Shown: in pieces, positions 8,457 through 16,748 of the stretch
Layout of the letters: each line of letters begins with the position of its first letter
How positions within the stretch are numbered: the first letter of the stretch is position 1
NCBI RefSeq assembly: GCF_029894125.1
Contig: NZ_JARXYZ010000002.1
Location: 186,001 to 250,000 of the forward strand
Origin: Kitasatospora sp. MAA19
GTDB lineage: Bacteria > Actinomycetota > Actinomycetes > Streptomycetales > Streptomycetaceae
DNA length: 64,000 bases
Reading direction: 5' to 3'
Position numbers and translations under genes: made by a program
The notes under the pieces: model-generated
The model's input: only the letters and a program-made list of their open reading frames with translations
What the model was told of the DNA's origin: nothing
Databases searched by the model: none

Positions 8457-8499
8457 GAACGCCCCGTCACCGGGCCGGCTCCCCCGCAGCCGGCCCGGC
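8446..8499 (+). terminator. Double hairpin between cysN and the sulfonate transporter
   Basis: GACGGGGC 8446-8453 pairs with GCCCCGTC 8462-8469, and CCGGGCCGGCT 8471-8481 pairs perfectly with 8489-8499 around a 7-nt loop. There is no T run. The pair could end the cys transcript, or partly terminate it so that the transporter is made at a lower level or from its own promoter in the 8500-8590 region. Confidence 0.55.
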
Positions 8500-8590
8500 T
8501 TGCCCGGCATCGACGATGCCGCCAGCGCCACACCAGAACTTCCGTCCCAGGACCGCTTCCTGACGGTCCGTCCATGAACAGGACCCACCC

Positions 8591-9769
8591 TTGGCACCGA
8601 ACCAGGCACCCGCCCGCAGCGCCCTCTCGCCTAGGCCGGTCCGCCCGAACGCCGGCCGGATCAGACGCTCCGCCGTGGCCGCGGTGGCCGGCCTGACCGC
8701 CGTGACCCTGCTGTCGGCCTGCAGCTACGGCTCCAAGGCGGACGACAAGAAGTCCAACGCCGCCGACTCCACCTCCGGCTCGGCCGCCGCCTCCGGCGCG
8801 AAGCTCTCCGCGGACACCGTGAAGATCGGCTACTTCGCCAACCTGACCCACGGCACCGCGCTGGTCGGCCTCCAGGAGGGGCTGTTCCAGAAGGAGTTGG
8901 GCGCCACCCAGATCAAGACCCAGGTCTTCAACGCGGGCCCGTCCGAGATCGAGGCGCTCAACGCCGGGTCGATCGACATCGGCTGGATCGGCCCCTCCCC
9001 CGCGATCAACGGCTACACCAAGTCCGACGGCAAGTCCCTGAAGATCATCGGCGGTTCGGCCTCCGGCGGGGTCAAGCTGGTGGTCAACCCGGACAAGATC
9101 TCCTCGCTGGACGACCTCAAGGGCAAGAAGATAGCCACCCCGCAACTGGGCAACACCCAGGACGTGGCGCTGCTCAACTACCTGGCGGGCAAGGGCTACA
9201 AGATCGACGCGGCGACCGGCGCGGGCGACGTCTCGGTGGTGCGCACCGACAACAAGGTCACCCCCGACGCCTACCGGCAGGGCTCCATCGACGGCGCCTG
9301 GGTGCCCGAGCCCACCGCCTCCAAGCTGGTCACCCTCGGCGCGAAGGTCCTGCTCAACGAGAAGGACGTCTGGCCGGACAAGAAGTTCGTGATCACCAAC
9401 ATCATCGTCTCGCAGAAGTTCCTCACGGAGCACCCGGACGTGGTGGAGGCCGTGCTGCGCGGTTCGGTGAACACCAACGCCTTCATCAAGGCCAACCCGG
9501 ACAAGGCCAAGGCCGACGCCAACGAGGCGATCAAGAAGGAGGCCGGCAACGCGCTGGAGCCGGCCGTCCTCGACCCGGCCTGGGCCGACGTCGACTTCCT
9601 CGACGACCCGCTGGCCGGCACCCTGCAGGCCGAGGCCGACCACGCCGTGACCGCCGGGCTGCTCAAGAAGCCCAACCTGAACGGCATCTACGACCTCACC
9701 CTGCTCAACAAGGTGCTCGCGGCCGAGGGCCAGGGCCCCGTGGCGGACGCCGGACTCGGCGGCAAGTAG
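8591..9769 (+). CDS. ABC transporter substrate-binding lipoprotein, sulfonate/taurine type
   Basis: 392 residues. A Tat-like, Arg-rich N-terminus leads to a hydrophobic helix and the lipobox LSAC, then a Ser/Ala/Lys linker, then a SsuA/TauA-like domain (KIGYFANLTHGTALVGLQEG; FNAGPSEIEALNAGSIDIGW). It should be tethered to the outer face of the membrane and capture an aliphatic sulfonate or related sulfur compound. The start is TTG with AGGA about 8 nt upstream; no better start precedes the signal peptide. It forms a transporter with the ATPase and permease downstream. The substrate is inferred from family and from the cys genes. Confidence 0.85.
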   Translation: MAPNQAPARSALSPRPVRPNAGRIRRSAVAAVAGLTAVTLLSACSYGSKADDKKSNAADSTSGSAAASGAKLSADTVKIGYFANLTHGTALVGLQEGLFQKELGATQIKTQVFNAGPSEIEALNAGSIDIGWIGPSPAINGYTKSDGKSLKIIGGSASGGVKLVVNPDKISSLDDLKGKKIATPQLGNTQDVALLNYLAGKGYKIDAATGAGDVSVVRTDNKVTPDAYRQGSIDGAWVPEPTASKLVTLGAKVLLNEKDVWPDKKFVITNIIVSQKFLTEHPDVVEAVLRGSVNTNAFIKANPDKAKADANEAIKKEAGNALEPAVLDPAWADVDFLDDPLAGTLQAEADHAVTAGLLKKPNLNGIYDLTLLNKVLAAEGQGPVADAGLGGK

Positions 9770-9771
9770 CG

Positions 9772-9820
9772 CCGCGGTCCGCCCCGACTCCGCGGTCCGC
9801 CCCCGACTCCGCGGTCCGGC
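9772..9820. repeat. Tandem 18-19-nt repeat after the lipoprotein stop codon
   Basis: CCGCGGTCCGCCCCGACT occurs at 9772-9789, again with one extra C at 9790-9808, and partially (CCGCGGTCCG) from 9809. It begins 2 nt after the TAG stop. An imperfect GC stem (about 9819-9867) follows and may be the terminator. Confidence 0.8.
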
Positions 9821-9922
9821 CCCCCGCCCGGTCGATCCCCGATCGATGCCCACCGGGGCGGGCGGGGCCGGACCCCGGCCCCACCTCACCAGCCTCCGAC
9901 CACTCACGCAGGAGGTGCCCGG

Positions 9923-10726
9923 ATGACCCCGGCACTGACCACCTCGGCGGACACCCCCGGTGCCGACACCGGCGGCGCCGCGCCCGCCGTCCGGATCTCA
10001 CACGTGCACAAATCCTTCGGCCGCCCGGGCGCGCAGACCCACGTCCTGGACGACATCACCCTCGACGTCGCGCCCGGTGAGTTCGTCACGCTGCTCGGCG
10101 CCTCGGGCTGCGGCAAGTCCACCCTGCTCAACCTGGTCGCCGGCCTCGACAAGCCCACCGCGGGCGCCATCGAGGTGCCCGGCGGCCGCCCCGCGCTGAT
10201 GTTCCAGGAGCACGCGCTGTTCCCCTGGCTCACCGCCGGCCGCAACATCGAACTCGCCCTCAAGCTCGCCGGCGTCCCCCGCCCGGAGCGCCGCGCCGAG
10301 GCCGAGCGCCTGCTCGAACTCGTCCGCCTGGGCGGCTCGTACGGCAAGCGCGTGCACGAGCTGTCCGGCGGCATGCGCCAGCGCGTCGCGATGGCCCGCG
10401 CGCTCGCCCAGGGCAGCAAGGTGCTGCTGATGGACGAGCCGTTCGCCGCGCTCGACGCCATCACCCGCGACGTGCTGCACGACGAGATCACCCGGATCTG
10501 GGCCGAACGGCAGCTGTCCGTCCTGTTCGTCACCCACAACGTGCGCGAGGCCGTGCGGCTCGCCCAGCGCGTCGTCCTGCTCTCCTCGCGCCCCGGCCGG
10601 GTCGCCCGCGAGTGGCGGATCGACCTGCCGCAGCCGCGCCGCATCGAGTCCTCCGGCGTCGCCGACCTGTCCATCGAGATCACCGAAGAACTGCGTGGGG
10701 AGATCCGTCGCCATGGCCAGCACTGA
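9923..10726 (+). CDS. ABC transporter ATP-binding protein, SsuB/TauB type
   Basis: 267 residues. Walker A GASGCGKST, Q-loop FQEHALFPW, signature LSGGMRQRV, Walker B VLLMDEPFAALD and the switch His in VTHN are all intact, so it should be an active ATPase for sulfonate import. A strong AGGAGGTG ribosome site precedes the ATG. It overlaps the permease start by 14 nt. It lies 153 nt after the binding-protein gene, separated by repeats and a GC-rich stem. Confidence 0.93.
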   Translation: MTPALTTSADTPGADTGGAAPAVRISHVHKSFGRPGAQTHVLDDITLDVAPGEFVTLLGASGCGKSTLLNLVAGLDKPTAGAIEVPGGRPALMFQEHALFPWLTAGRNIELALKLAGVPRPERRAEAERLLELVRLGGSYGKRVHELSGGMRQRVAMARALAQGSKVLLMDEPFAALDAITRDVLHDEITRIWAERQLSVLFVTHNVREAVRLAQRVVLLSSRPGRVAREWRIDLPQPRRIESSGVADLSIEITEELRGEIRRHGQH

Positions 10727-11618
10727 CACCACTCCGGTCCTGGAGTTGCGCAAGGCCGCCACCGACACCGCGGGCGTCGGCGCCGGCCTGGACGCCCTCG
10801 ACACCGTCTCGGCCCAGCGCGGCTCGCTCGGCGAGGCGCTGCGGAGCAAGGCGCTGCCGCCACTGATCGGCGTCCTCGTGGTGCTCGCCCTGTGGCAGGG
10901 CGCGTACAGCCTGCACCTCACCTCCTCCTACAAGCTGCCCAGCCCGACGGACGTGTGGCACTCCGCCCAGGACCTCTGGTACCAGGGCACCCTGTTCTCG
11001 ATCATCTGGACCAGCGTCTGGCGCGGCCTGTCCGGCTTCCTGCTCGCCGTCGTCATCGGTACCCCGATCGGGCTGGTCGTCGCCCGCGTCCGCCCGGTGC
11101 GCACCGCCATCGGACCGGTCCTGCAGGGCCTGCAGTCGCTGCCGTCGGTCGCCTGGGTTCCGGCCGCGGTCATCTGGCTCGGCATCAACGACCAGATGAT
11201 GTACGCGGTCATCCTGCTCGGCGCCGTCCCCTCCATCGCCAACGGCCTGGTCGCCGGCATCGACCAGGTGCCGCCGCTGTTCCTGCGTGCCGGACGCACC
11301 ATCGGCGCCACCGGCCTCACCGGCGCCCGGCACGTACTGATCCCCGCCGCGCTGCCCGGCTACCTGGCCGGGCTCAAGCAGGGCTGGGCGTTCTCCTGGC
11401 GCTCCCTGATGGCCGCCGAACTGGTCGCTTCCTCCCCCGACCTCGGCCGCGGCCTGGGCCGGTTCCTGGAGGACCAGCGCGAGTTCTCCGACATGTCCGG
11501 GGTGCTGCTCGGCATCATCCTCATCCTGTTCGTCGGCATCGCCATCGAGCTGCTGGTCTTCACCCCGGTCGAGCGCCGGGTGCTGCGCAACCGCGGCCTG
11601 CTGGCCACCTCCAAGTAG
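10713..11618 (+). CDS. ABC transporter permease, SsuC/TauC type
   Basis: 301 residues from ATG 10713, chosen because GGGGAG lies 10 nt upstream; an in-frame GTG at 10695 would add six residues. About six membrane helices are visible, and the cytoplasmic EAA-type loop reads AGRTIGATGLTGARHVLIPA. It pairs with the ATPase it overlaps. The family imports aliphatic sulfonates, taurine or nitrate; the sulfur context favours a sulfonate. Confidence 0.92.
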   Translation: MASTDTTPVLELRKAATDTAGVGAGLDALDTVSAQRGSLGEALRSKALPPLIGVLVVLALWQGAYSLHLTSSYKLPSPTDVWHSAQDLWYQGTLFSIIWTSVWRGLSGFLLAVVIGTPIGLVVARVRPVRTAIGPVLQGLQSLPSVAWVPAAVIWLGINDQMMYAVILLGAVPSIANGLVAGIDQVPPLFLRAGRTIGATGLTGARHVLIPAALPGYLAGLKQGWAFSWRSLMAAELVASSPDLGRGLGRFLEDQREFSDMSGVLLGIILILFVGIAIELLVFTPVERRVLRNRGLLATSK

Positions 11619-11639
11619 GACCGAGCAAGGACTCCCGCC

Positions 11640-12386
11640 ATGCCCGCACTCCTCCTCATCGCGCACGGCAGCCGCGATCCGCGGCACGCCGCCACGGTCG
11701 CCGCGCTCGTCGACGGGGTGCGGGCGCAGCGCCCCGGGCTGGAGGTCGCCACCGCGTACCTGGACCACTGCGCGCCGCGCATCCCGCAGGTGGTGGGGCG
11801 GCTCGACGACGCGGTGGCCGTCCCACTGCTGCTCAACCGGGCGTACCACGCCAAGCACGACGTCCCCGCCGCGCTGCGGGCCGCCGGCTCCCGGCTGCCG
11901 GTGGCGGACGTGCTCGGCCCCTCCCCGCTGCTGCTCGCCGCGCTGGACCGGCGGCTGGCCGAGGCCGGGCCCGACCTCGCCTCGCCCGCCGTCCGGGCCC
12001 GGACCGGCGTCGTGCTCGCGGCGGCCGGCTCCTCCGACCCGGCCGCCGACGCCGCCACCCGCGCGGTGGCCGCCGAGTGGCGCCGCAGCCGGGGCTGGGC
12101 GGCCGTCGAGGTGGCCTACGCCTCCGCGGGCGGCCCGCGCGTCCCGGACGCCCTGACCGCCCTGACCGCCGCCGGCGTCGCCCGTACCGCCGTCTCCCCC
12201 TACCTGCTGGCCCCGGGCCTGCTGCCCGACCGCATCGCCGAGGCCTCGACCGGGACGTCCGAGGCCACCGGGGCGGACGTCGTGGCCGGCGTGCTCGGCC
12301 CCGCCCCCGAACTCGCCACCCTGCTGCTGGAGCGCTACGACGCCGCGCGCCGGGCCGCACCGACGGCCCCGGCCCTCACCGCCTGA
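11640..12386 (+). CDS. Sirohydrochlorin chelatase (CbiX-type)
   Basis: 248 residues with two tandem CbiX-like halves. The first starts LLIAHGSRDPRH, where the His binds metal; the second starts VVLAAAGSSDP, where the equivalent His is replaced. It should insert iron into sirohydrochlorin to give siroheme, the cofactor of the sulfite reductase at the head of this locus; cobalt chelation for cobalamin is the alternative. It starts 21 nt after the permease stop, so probably shares its transcript. Confidence 0.85.
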   Translation: MPALLLIAHGSRDPRHAATVAALVDGVRAQRPGLEVATAYLDHCAPRIPQVVGRLDDAVAVPLLLNRAYHAKHDVPAALRAAGSRLPVADVLGPSPLLLAALDRRLAEAGPDLASPAVRARTGVVLAAAGSSDPAADAATRAVAAEWRRSRGWAAVEVAYASAGGPRVPDALTALTAAGVARTAVSPYLLAPGLLPDRIAEASTGTSEATGADVVAGVLGPAPELATLLLERYDAARRAAPTAPALTA

Positions 12387-12399
12387 GCCCGGTGCCGGC

Positions 12400-12810
12400 T
12401 CAGGCGTGGTCCAGGACGCTGTGCTCGCCGAGGTCGGCGGCGTGCCGCGCCACGGTCCGGTAGTCCGCGTCGTCGTGGAGAACCGTGAGTCCGTGGTGCG
12501 CGGCCGTCGCCGCGATCACGAGGTCCACGGCGGAGGCGCTCCGGTGCTGCCCGGCGAGCGCCATCCGCCGTTGCACCGTGTCGATCCAGCGGCCCGCGCT
12601 CTTGGGCACCGAGACATCCGGGTAGAGCTCGGCGAACATCTCGGAGATCTCGTCGTACTCCCGGCCGTCGCGCGCGCTGTAGAGGAACTCGGCCCGCTGC
12701 GGATAGCACGACGCGATCGACCCGGCGTCGATCGCGTCGTACCAAGCGGTCTGGAGCTTCGGCTCACGCAGCAGCCGGAACAGTGCGGAGGTGTCGAGGA
12801 GGTAGATCAC
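12400..12810 (-). CDS. vapC: VapC-like PIN-domain toxin
   Basis: 136 residues. PIN-domain acids are in place: D in YLLDTSALF at the N-terminus, E in the QRAEFLYS segment, D in SAVDLVIAATA and D in the LHDDADY C-terminus. VapC toxins are Mg2+-dependent ribonucleases that commonly cut tRNA or rRNA. The GTG start overlaps the antitoxin stop by 4 nt (GTGA), so toxin translation is coupled to antitoxin translation. It converges on the chelatase gene with a 13-nt gap. No catalytic residue is missing, so it should be active. Confidence 0.88.
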   Translation of the reverse strand: MIYLLDTSALFRLLREPKLQTAWYDAIDAGSIASCYPQRAEFLYSARDGREYDEISEMFAELYPDVSVPKSAGRWIDTVQRRMALAGQHRSASAVDLVIAATAAHHGLTVLHDDADYRTVARHAADLGEHSVLDHA

Positions 12811-13028
12811 CGAGCGTCCTTCTCGGCCTGGTGCAGCCGCTCGGCGTGCTCGACGGCTCCCCAGTGCCGTGCCCGCTCGAAATGGCGGCCGATGCGGGCC
12901 GCGCGCTCCTGCTGATCGGCGTAGAAGCGCAGCGCGAGGTTGACGGCGTCCTTCTTGGTGCGCACTCCGGCCAGGGCCATCGCCCGTTCCAGCGCCTCTT
13001 CGTCGATGTCGATCTGTGTCACGGACAT
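12807..13028 (-). CDS. vapB: VapB-family antitoxin
   Basis: 73 residues from ATG 13028. The N-terminus (TQIDIDEEALERAMALAG) and TKKDAVNLALRFYADQ fit the ribbon-helix-helix-like VapB family with the conserved T.KdaVnlAL core; the C-terminal half should wrap the toxin. The upstream in-frame extension runs through the operator and is unlikely to be translated. It is cotranscribed with vapC and probably represses its own promoter at the palindrome at 13047-13086. Confidence 0.85.
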   Translation of the reverse strand: MSVTQIDIDEEALERAMALAGVRTKKDAVNLALRFYADQQERAARIGRHFERARHWGAVEHAERLHQAEKDAR

Positions 13029-13046
13029 TCGGCACCTCCGTCGATC

Positions 13047-13086
13047 GATGTTGGTGATGTACATACCACTGTACTTCACCAACATC
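13047..13086. promoter_or_regulatory. Palindromic operator of vapBC
   Basis: GATGTTGGTGA at 13047-13057 is the exact inverted repeat of TCACCAACATC at 13076-13086, with an 18-nt spacer that itself carries two GTAC cores. It sits 19 nt upstream of the vapB ATG, where the promoter should be. This spacing fits two VapB dimers, as in other vapBC autoregulated operons. Confidence 0.75.
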
Positions 13087-13094
13087 GGGGAGGG

Positions 13095-13205
13095 TCATGG
13101 AGGCGGTGAGATCCGGCGGAGGGTGAAGGTGTCCGCCGGGTGGCCGGTGTCGGAGGCGGCGAGGCCGCCGGATAGCTGGTAGAGGGTGCCGGCCGGGCCC
13201 GCCAT
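13095..13205 (-). pseudogene. 3' remnant of an unidentified gene
   Basis: A 36-codon tail, with AGPAGTLYQLSGGLAASD and a TGHPADTFTLRRISPPP ending, has almost only G or C in third positions, unlike chance frames nearby. Coding character fades upstream of about 13215, and no start or ribosome site fits. It lies directly behind the vapBC operator, so it may be the C-terminus of a gene cut when this module arrived. Parent family not recognised. Confidence 0.4.
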
Positions 13206-13289
13206 GACGGCGGTGGGGGTGGGGTCGGCGGTCCGAGCCGCCGGTCCGCCGCCCCGGCGGGGTTCCGGGTCGGCGGACCGGACGGGTCG

Positions 13290-14003
13290 TCAGACCGGCA
13301 GGTTCCACTTCTGGTTGTCGGCGCCGTTGCAGTCCCAGATGCCCAGCTGGTTGCCGTTGGCGGTGGAGAAGCCGAGGTCGTCCAGGCAGCGACCGGACTG
13401 CGGGTTGAGCAGCGAGCCGTCGGGACGGGCCTGCCACTGCTGGGAGCCGGTGCCGTTGCAGTCGTAGATCTGGACCTTGGTGGCGTTCCCGGTGCCGCCG
13501 CCCGAGACGTCCAGGCACTTGCCGAGGGCGCGGATCGTGCCGTCGACGCCGATCCGCCACTTCTGCGCCCACGAGTTGTTGCAGTCGTAGATCTGGACGG
13601 GGGTGCCGTTGCCGACGTTGGCACCCTTCACGTCGACGCACTTGCTCGCGTAGCCCGTGATCTGGCCGGTCGGGCCCGCGGGCGGCACGGCGCCCAGGAG
13701 GACGCGCGGGAACATGACGGTGTCGCCGATGCCACAGGCGGCGGATGCGGTGCCGTCGCCGATCGCCACGCCGCCGAACGCGGGGCGGAAGAACTGCACG
13801 GTGTGGTCGGCGTTCCAGTAGGAGCAGTTGGCGGTGACGGACCAGGTCTGCATCGGGTCGAGGCCGGTACAGGTGCCCACGGCGTTCCAGCCCGCGACGT
13901 AGGCGGAACAGGCGGGCGCGGCCTGGGCGGAGGTGGCCGGGGCGACCAGGGCGGCGGCCCCGGCGAGCAGGGCGGTGGTCAGCAGTGCGGAGGTGCGGCG
14001 CAT
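13290..14003 (-). CDS. Secreted ricin-type beta-trefoil lectin protein
   Basis: 237 residues from ATG 14003, chosen because it gives a classical Sec signal (MRRTSALLTTALLAGAAALV, cut near SAQA-AP). Residues about 30-115 form a Cys-containing domain I do not recognise. The C-terminal half is a RICIN domain with three repeats ending in QKW, QQW and QKW and the CVD, CLD, CLD starts, a carbohydrate-binding fold. It lacks a recognisable catalytic domain, so is probably a secreted sugar-binding protein. The gene is single. Confidence 0.85.
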   Translation of the reverse strand: MRRTSALLTTALLAGAAALVAPATSAQAAPACSAYVAGWNAVGTCTGLDPMQTWSVTANCSYWNADHTVQFFRPAFGGVAIGDGTASAACGIGDTVMFPRVLLGAVPPAGPTGQITGYASKCVDVKGANVGNGTPVQIYDCNNSWAQKWRIGVDGTIRALGKCLDVSGGGTGNATKVQIYDCNGTGSQQWQARPDGSLLNPQSGRCLDDLGFSTANGNQLGIWDCNGADNQKWNLPV

Positions 14004-14239
14004 CGGTACGGTCGTCCTTCCGGTCGGCGAGTGGTGTCGACTCACCCTCCGCGGCTCCGTGGTGACGGTGCGACGGGTGTGTGGGCCACGGGAAAGACTC
14101 GGGGGCCCGTGGGCGACCGTCAACGGCAGTTCGACGGCAGCTGCCGGGGTGACCGGCGCTGGACTGCGACGTCGTCCGGGGCGGCAGTTTCACCGCGCGG
14201 GCAGCGGCGTCGCGCCCGTCGGCCCCGCCCCGGAACGCG

Positions 14240-14290
14240 GAACGGGCCCCGCGGCCTCCCCCTGGTGCGGGGAGGTCGCGGGGCCCGTTC
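14240..14290 (-). terminator. Very strong terminator after the DEAD-box helicase
   Basis: GAACGGGCCCCGCG 14240-14253 pairs perfectly with 14277-14290 and the helix continues through one G-U to CCTCCCC/GGGGAGG, about 22 bp in all with a 7-nt loop at 14262-14268. It lies 20 nt past the helicase stop. The rest of 14004-14239 is presumed promoter and leader for the lectin gene, with no other feature seen. Confidence 0.8.
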
Positions 14291-14309
14291 GGCGGGACTC
14301 GGACGACCG

Positions 14310-16037
14310 TCAGTCGAAGGTGCGGCGCTGGCGGCCGGTGCCGTAGTTGGAGCCGGACTTGGCGCCGCTGCCGGGCTTGGCCCGGCCGGAGGAGCGACCG
14401 ATGAAGCCGGCCGCCTGGGGGCGGTCGCCCTGGGCGGCGGCGCCGAGGCGCTGCTTGGGGCGGGCGCGGCGCGGGTTGCCGTTCATGTCGACGTCGGCGG
14501 GCAGCCCGGAGCGCTTGCCGGGGCGGCGGCGCGGGTTGCCGGCCTTGGCCTCGGACTTGGCGGCGGGCGCCTCGGCGGGCACCGGGACGGCGACCGCGAC
14601 CGCGACGCCGCTGGGGGTGCGGGCGCCGGTGATCTTGGCGAGGTCGGCGTCGCCGGGACGGACCTTGGTGACGGTGGGGCGGATGCCGGCGACCGTCATC
14701 AGCCGGTTGACCTCGCGGCGCTGCTCGGGCAGCACGAGGGTGACGACCGTCCCGGACTCGCCGGCCCGGGCGGTGCGGCCGCCGCGGTGCAGGTAGTCCT
14801 TGTGGTCGACCGGCGGGTCCACGTTGACGACCAGGTCGAGGCCGTCGATGTGGATGCCGCGGGCGGCGACGTTGGTGGCGATCAGCGCGGTGACGTTTCC
14901 GTCCCGGAACTGGTCCAGCACCCGGTTGCGCTGCGGCTGGGACTTGCCGCCGTGCAGGGCCGCGGCCCTGACGCCGTTGGCGAGCAGCTGCTTGGCCAGC
15001 CGGTCGGCGCCGTGCTTGGTGTGCACGAACATGATCACCCGCCCGTCGCGGGAGGCGATGTGCGCGGTGGTCGACGCCTTGTCGGCCGGGTCGAGCTGGA
15101 GGACGTGGTGGTCCATGGTGGTGACCGCGCCGGCCGACGGGTCGACCGAGTGGGTCACCGGGTCGGTCAGGAAGCGCTTGACCAGGCGGTCGACGTTGCG
15201 GTCCAGGGTGGCGGAGAAGAGCATCCGCTGCCCGCCCTCGGCGACCTGCTCCAGCAGCTTGCTGACCTGCGGCAGGAAGCCCATGTCGGCCATCTGGTCG
15301 GCCTCGTCGAGGACCGTGACGGTGACGTCGGAGAGGTTGACGTCGCCGCGCCCGATCAGGTCGTCGAGCCGGCCGGGGGTGGCGACCAGGACCTCGGTGC
15401 CGCGGCGGACGGCGTTGGACTGCCGGTTGATCGACATGCCGCCGACGACGGTGGTGATCCGCAGGTTGACGGCGGTCGCGTAGGGGGTGAGCGCCTCGGT
15501 GACCTGCTGGGCCAGCTCGCGGGTCGGGACCAGGACGAGCGCCAGCGGGTACCGGGCGACGGCGCGGCGGCCGGCGGTACGGGCGAGCAGCGGCAGGCCG
15601 AAGGCGAGGGTCTTGCCGGAGCCGGTGCGGCCGCGGCCCAGCACGTCGCGGCCGGCGATCGAGTCCGGCAGGGTGGCGCCCTGGATCGGGAACGGCGCGG
15701 TGACGCCTTCGCGGGTGAGCGCGCTGAGGATCGCCTTGGGCAGGTCGAGCTCGGCGAAGGTCTCCGCCGGGGGCCGGGCCGGGGTGCCCTCGACGACGGT
15801 GAAGTCGGCGGGCTCGGACACGGCCGCGGCACGGGTGTTCTTGGGGGCGCCGGTGCGGTTGCGCGGCTTGCGCGAGCGCTCGGCGTTGCCGGTGGCACGC
15901 GGGTTCTCGCCGCGGCGGGCGCGCTCCGGGTTCTCGGCGCGGCCGGCGTTGCCGGTGCGGCGCGGGTTCTCGCCGCGGCGGGTCTGGTCGGTGCTGCGGG
16001 CGGCGCGGTCGCGCGGCGGGCGGGCAGGGGTGGTCAC
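14310..16037 (-). CDS. DEAD-box RNA helicase
   Basis: 575 residues from GTG 16037, which has GGAGAT about 6 nt upstream; the longer frame would run into the cold-shock region. Core motifs: Q motif FPIQGATLP, I GRTGSGKT, Ia PTRELAQQ, Ib TPGRLDDL, II DEAD, III SAT, V ATNVAARGI, VI HRGGRTAR. The N-terminus (about 1-60) is a basic, disordered stretch with an imperfect duplicated unit (RRGENPRRTGNA, RRGENPRATGNA), and the C-terminal 90 residues are Arg/Gly/Lys-rich, as in RNA-chaperone helicases of the RhlE/CsdA type. The neighbouring cold-shock gene, same strand, suggests a role in RNA remodelling at low temperature. Confidence 0.92.
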   Translation of the reverse strand: MTTPARPPRDRAARSTDQTRRGENPRRTGNAGRAENPERARRGENPRATGNAERSRKPRNRTGAPKNTRAAAVSEPADFTVVEGTPARPPAETFAELDLPKAILSALTREGVTAPFPIQGATLPDSIAGRDVLGRGRTGSGKTLAFGLPLLARTAGRRAVARYPLALVLVPTRELAQQVTEALTPYATAVNLRITTVVGGMSINRQSNAVRRGTEVLVATPGRLDDLIGRGDVNLSDVTVTVLDEADQMADMGFLPQVSKLLEQVAEGGQRMLFSATLDRNVDRLVKRFLTDPVTHSVDPSAGAVTTMDHHVLQLDPADKASTTAHIASRDGRVIMFVHTKHGADRLAKQLLANGVRAAALHGGKSQPQRNRVLDQFRDGNVTALIATNVAARGIHIDGLDLVVNVDPPVDHKDYLHRGGRTARAGESGTVVTLVLPEQRREVNRLMTVAGIRPTVTKVRPGDADLAKITGARTPSGVAVAVAVPVPAEAPAAKSEAKAGNPRRRPGKRSGLPADVDMNGNPRRARPKQRLGAAAQGDRPQAAGFIGRSSGRAKPGSGAKSGSNYGTGRQRRTFD

Positions 16038-16194
16038 GAAATCTCCGTACGTCGGTCGGCAGCCCCGGTCAGGGACTGGTCGGCCGTCGGTGGGAAGATC
16101 GCCGCCCCGGCCGTACGGCGGCATGGGCGAGGGCCCGCACCGTGTGGTACGGGCCCCCGCTTCGCGAGATCGCGAGTCAGCGCGGAGGCTGACG

Positions 16195-16401
16195 TCAGCC
16201 GATGACGCGGATGTTCTCGGCCTGCGGGCCCTTCTGGCCCTGGGTGACGTCGAACTCGACCTGCTGGCCCTCGACGAGCTCACGGAAGCCGTTCGCCTGG
16301 ATGTTCGAGTAGTGGGCGAACACGTCCGGGCCACCCTCGGCCTGCTCGATGAAGCCGAAGCCCTTTTCGCTGTTGAACCACTTCACGGTGCCGGTAGCCA
16401 T
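16195..16401 (-). CDS. Cold-shock protein (CspA family)
   Basis: 68 residues, normal length for the family. RNP1 KGFGFI and RNP2 VFAHYS are intact in an OB-fold ([17 protein letters not shown]). It binds single-stranded RNA and DNA as a chaperone. A GAGGAG ribosome site precedes the ATG at 16401. The open frame extends far upstream without a stop through the leader; that extension has an unusual composition and is not family-like, so the short form is annotated. About 160 nt separate the promoter from the start codon. Confidence 0.95.
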   Translation of the reverse strand: MATGTVKWFNSEKGFGFIEQAEGGPDVFAHYSNIQANGFRELVEGQQVEFDVTQGQKGPQAENIRVIG

Positions 16402-16499
16402 AACCGTCTCCTCTAACTGGGGCATCAGGGATTCACACCGCGTGAACCCCGGAGTAGCCGCGATCCCCATCCGGAGACTGAAACACCGGACAAAACAAA

Positions 16500-16529
16500 T
16501 GCGCCTGTTGGTTGGAACCAGCAGGCGCA
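16500..16529 (-). promoter_or_regulatory. Terminator-like hairpin in the cold-shock gene leader
   Basis: On the minus strand TGCGCCTG and CAGGCGCA (8 bp) enclose a second near-contiguous stem TGGTT/AACCA, and the hairpin is followed directly by TTTGTTTTG. This is an intrinsic-terminator shape inside the csp 5' leader, about 100 nt before the ATG. The likely -10 box is TACGAT (16573-16568), with a poor -35, so the transcript would start near 16561 and cross the hairpin. It may be an attenuator, or the end of a roughly 70-nt small RNA. Confidence 0.55.
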
Positions 16530-16648
16530 CACATACGTTCATGGGAACCAAAACTGCAACTGAGTCGATCGTAGCATGGCGACACCCCGATTGACCGGGG
16601 ACTTTTGTGCTCGGCAGATCACGTTTGGCGGCCACGGAAAGGGGGCAA

Positions 16649-16676
16649 GCGGCGCCCCGCCGAAGCGGGGCGCCGC
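16649..16676 (-). terminator. Terminator after the first MMPL gene
   Basis: GCGGCGCCCCGC 16649-16660 pairs perfectly with 16665-16676 around a CGAA tetraloop; on the minus strand it is followed by TTGCCCCCTTT. It lies about 70 nt past the MMPL stop and upstream of the cold-shock promoter. The 16402-16748 gap otherwise holds the csp leader and promoter. Confidence 0.75.
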
Positions 16677-16748
16677 CTGTTGACGCGCCTTTGGTGGCGC
16701 CGACCGTGTCCGAACGAACCGGTCGGCACCGGCATCCGGACGAACCGG

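Noticed and set aside
16401..16575. N-terminally extended cold-shock protein
   Set aside because: The frame is open upstream, but the extension covers the hairpin leader, lacks family similarity, and the ATG at 16401 has a proper GAGGAG site and gives the standard length.
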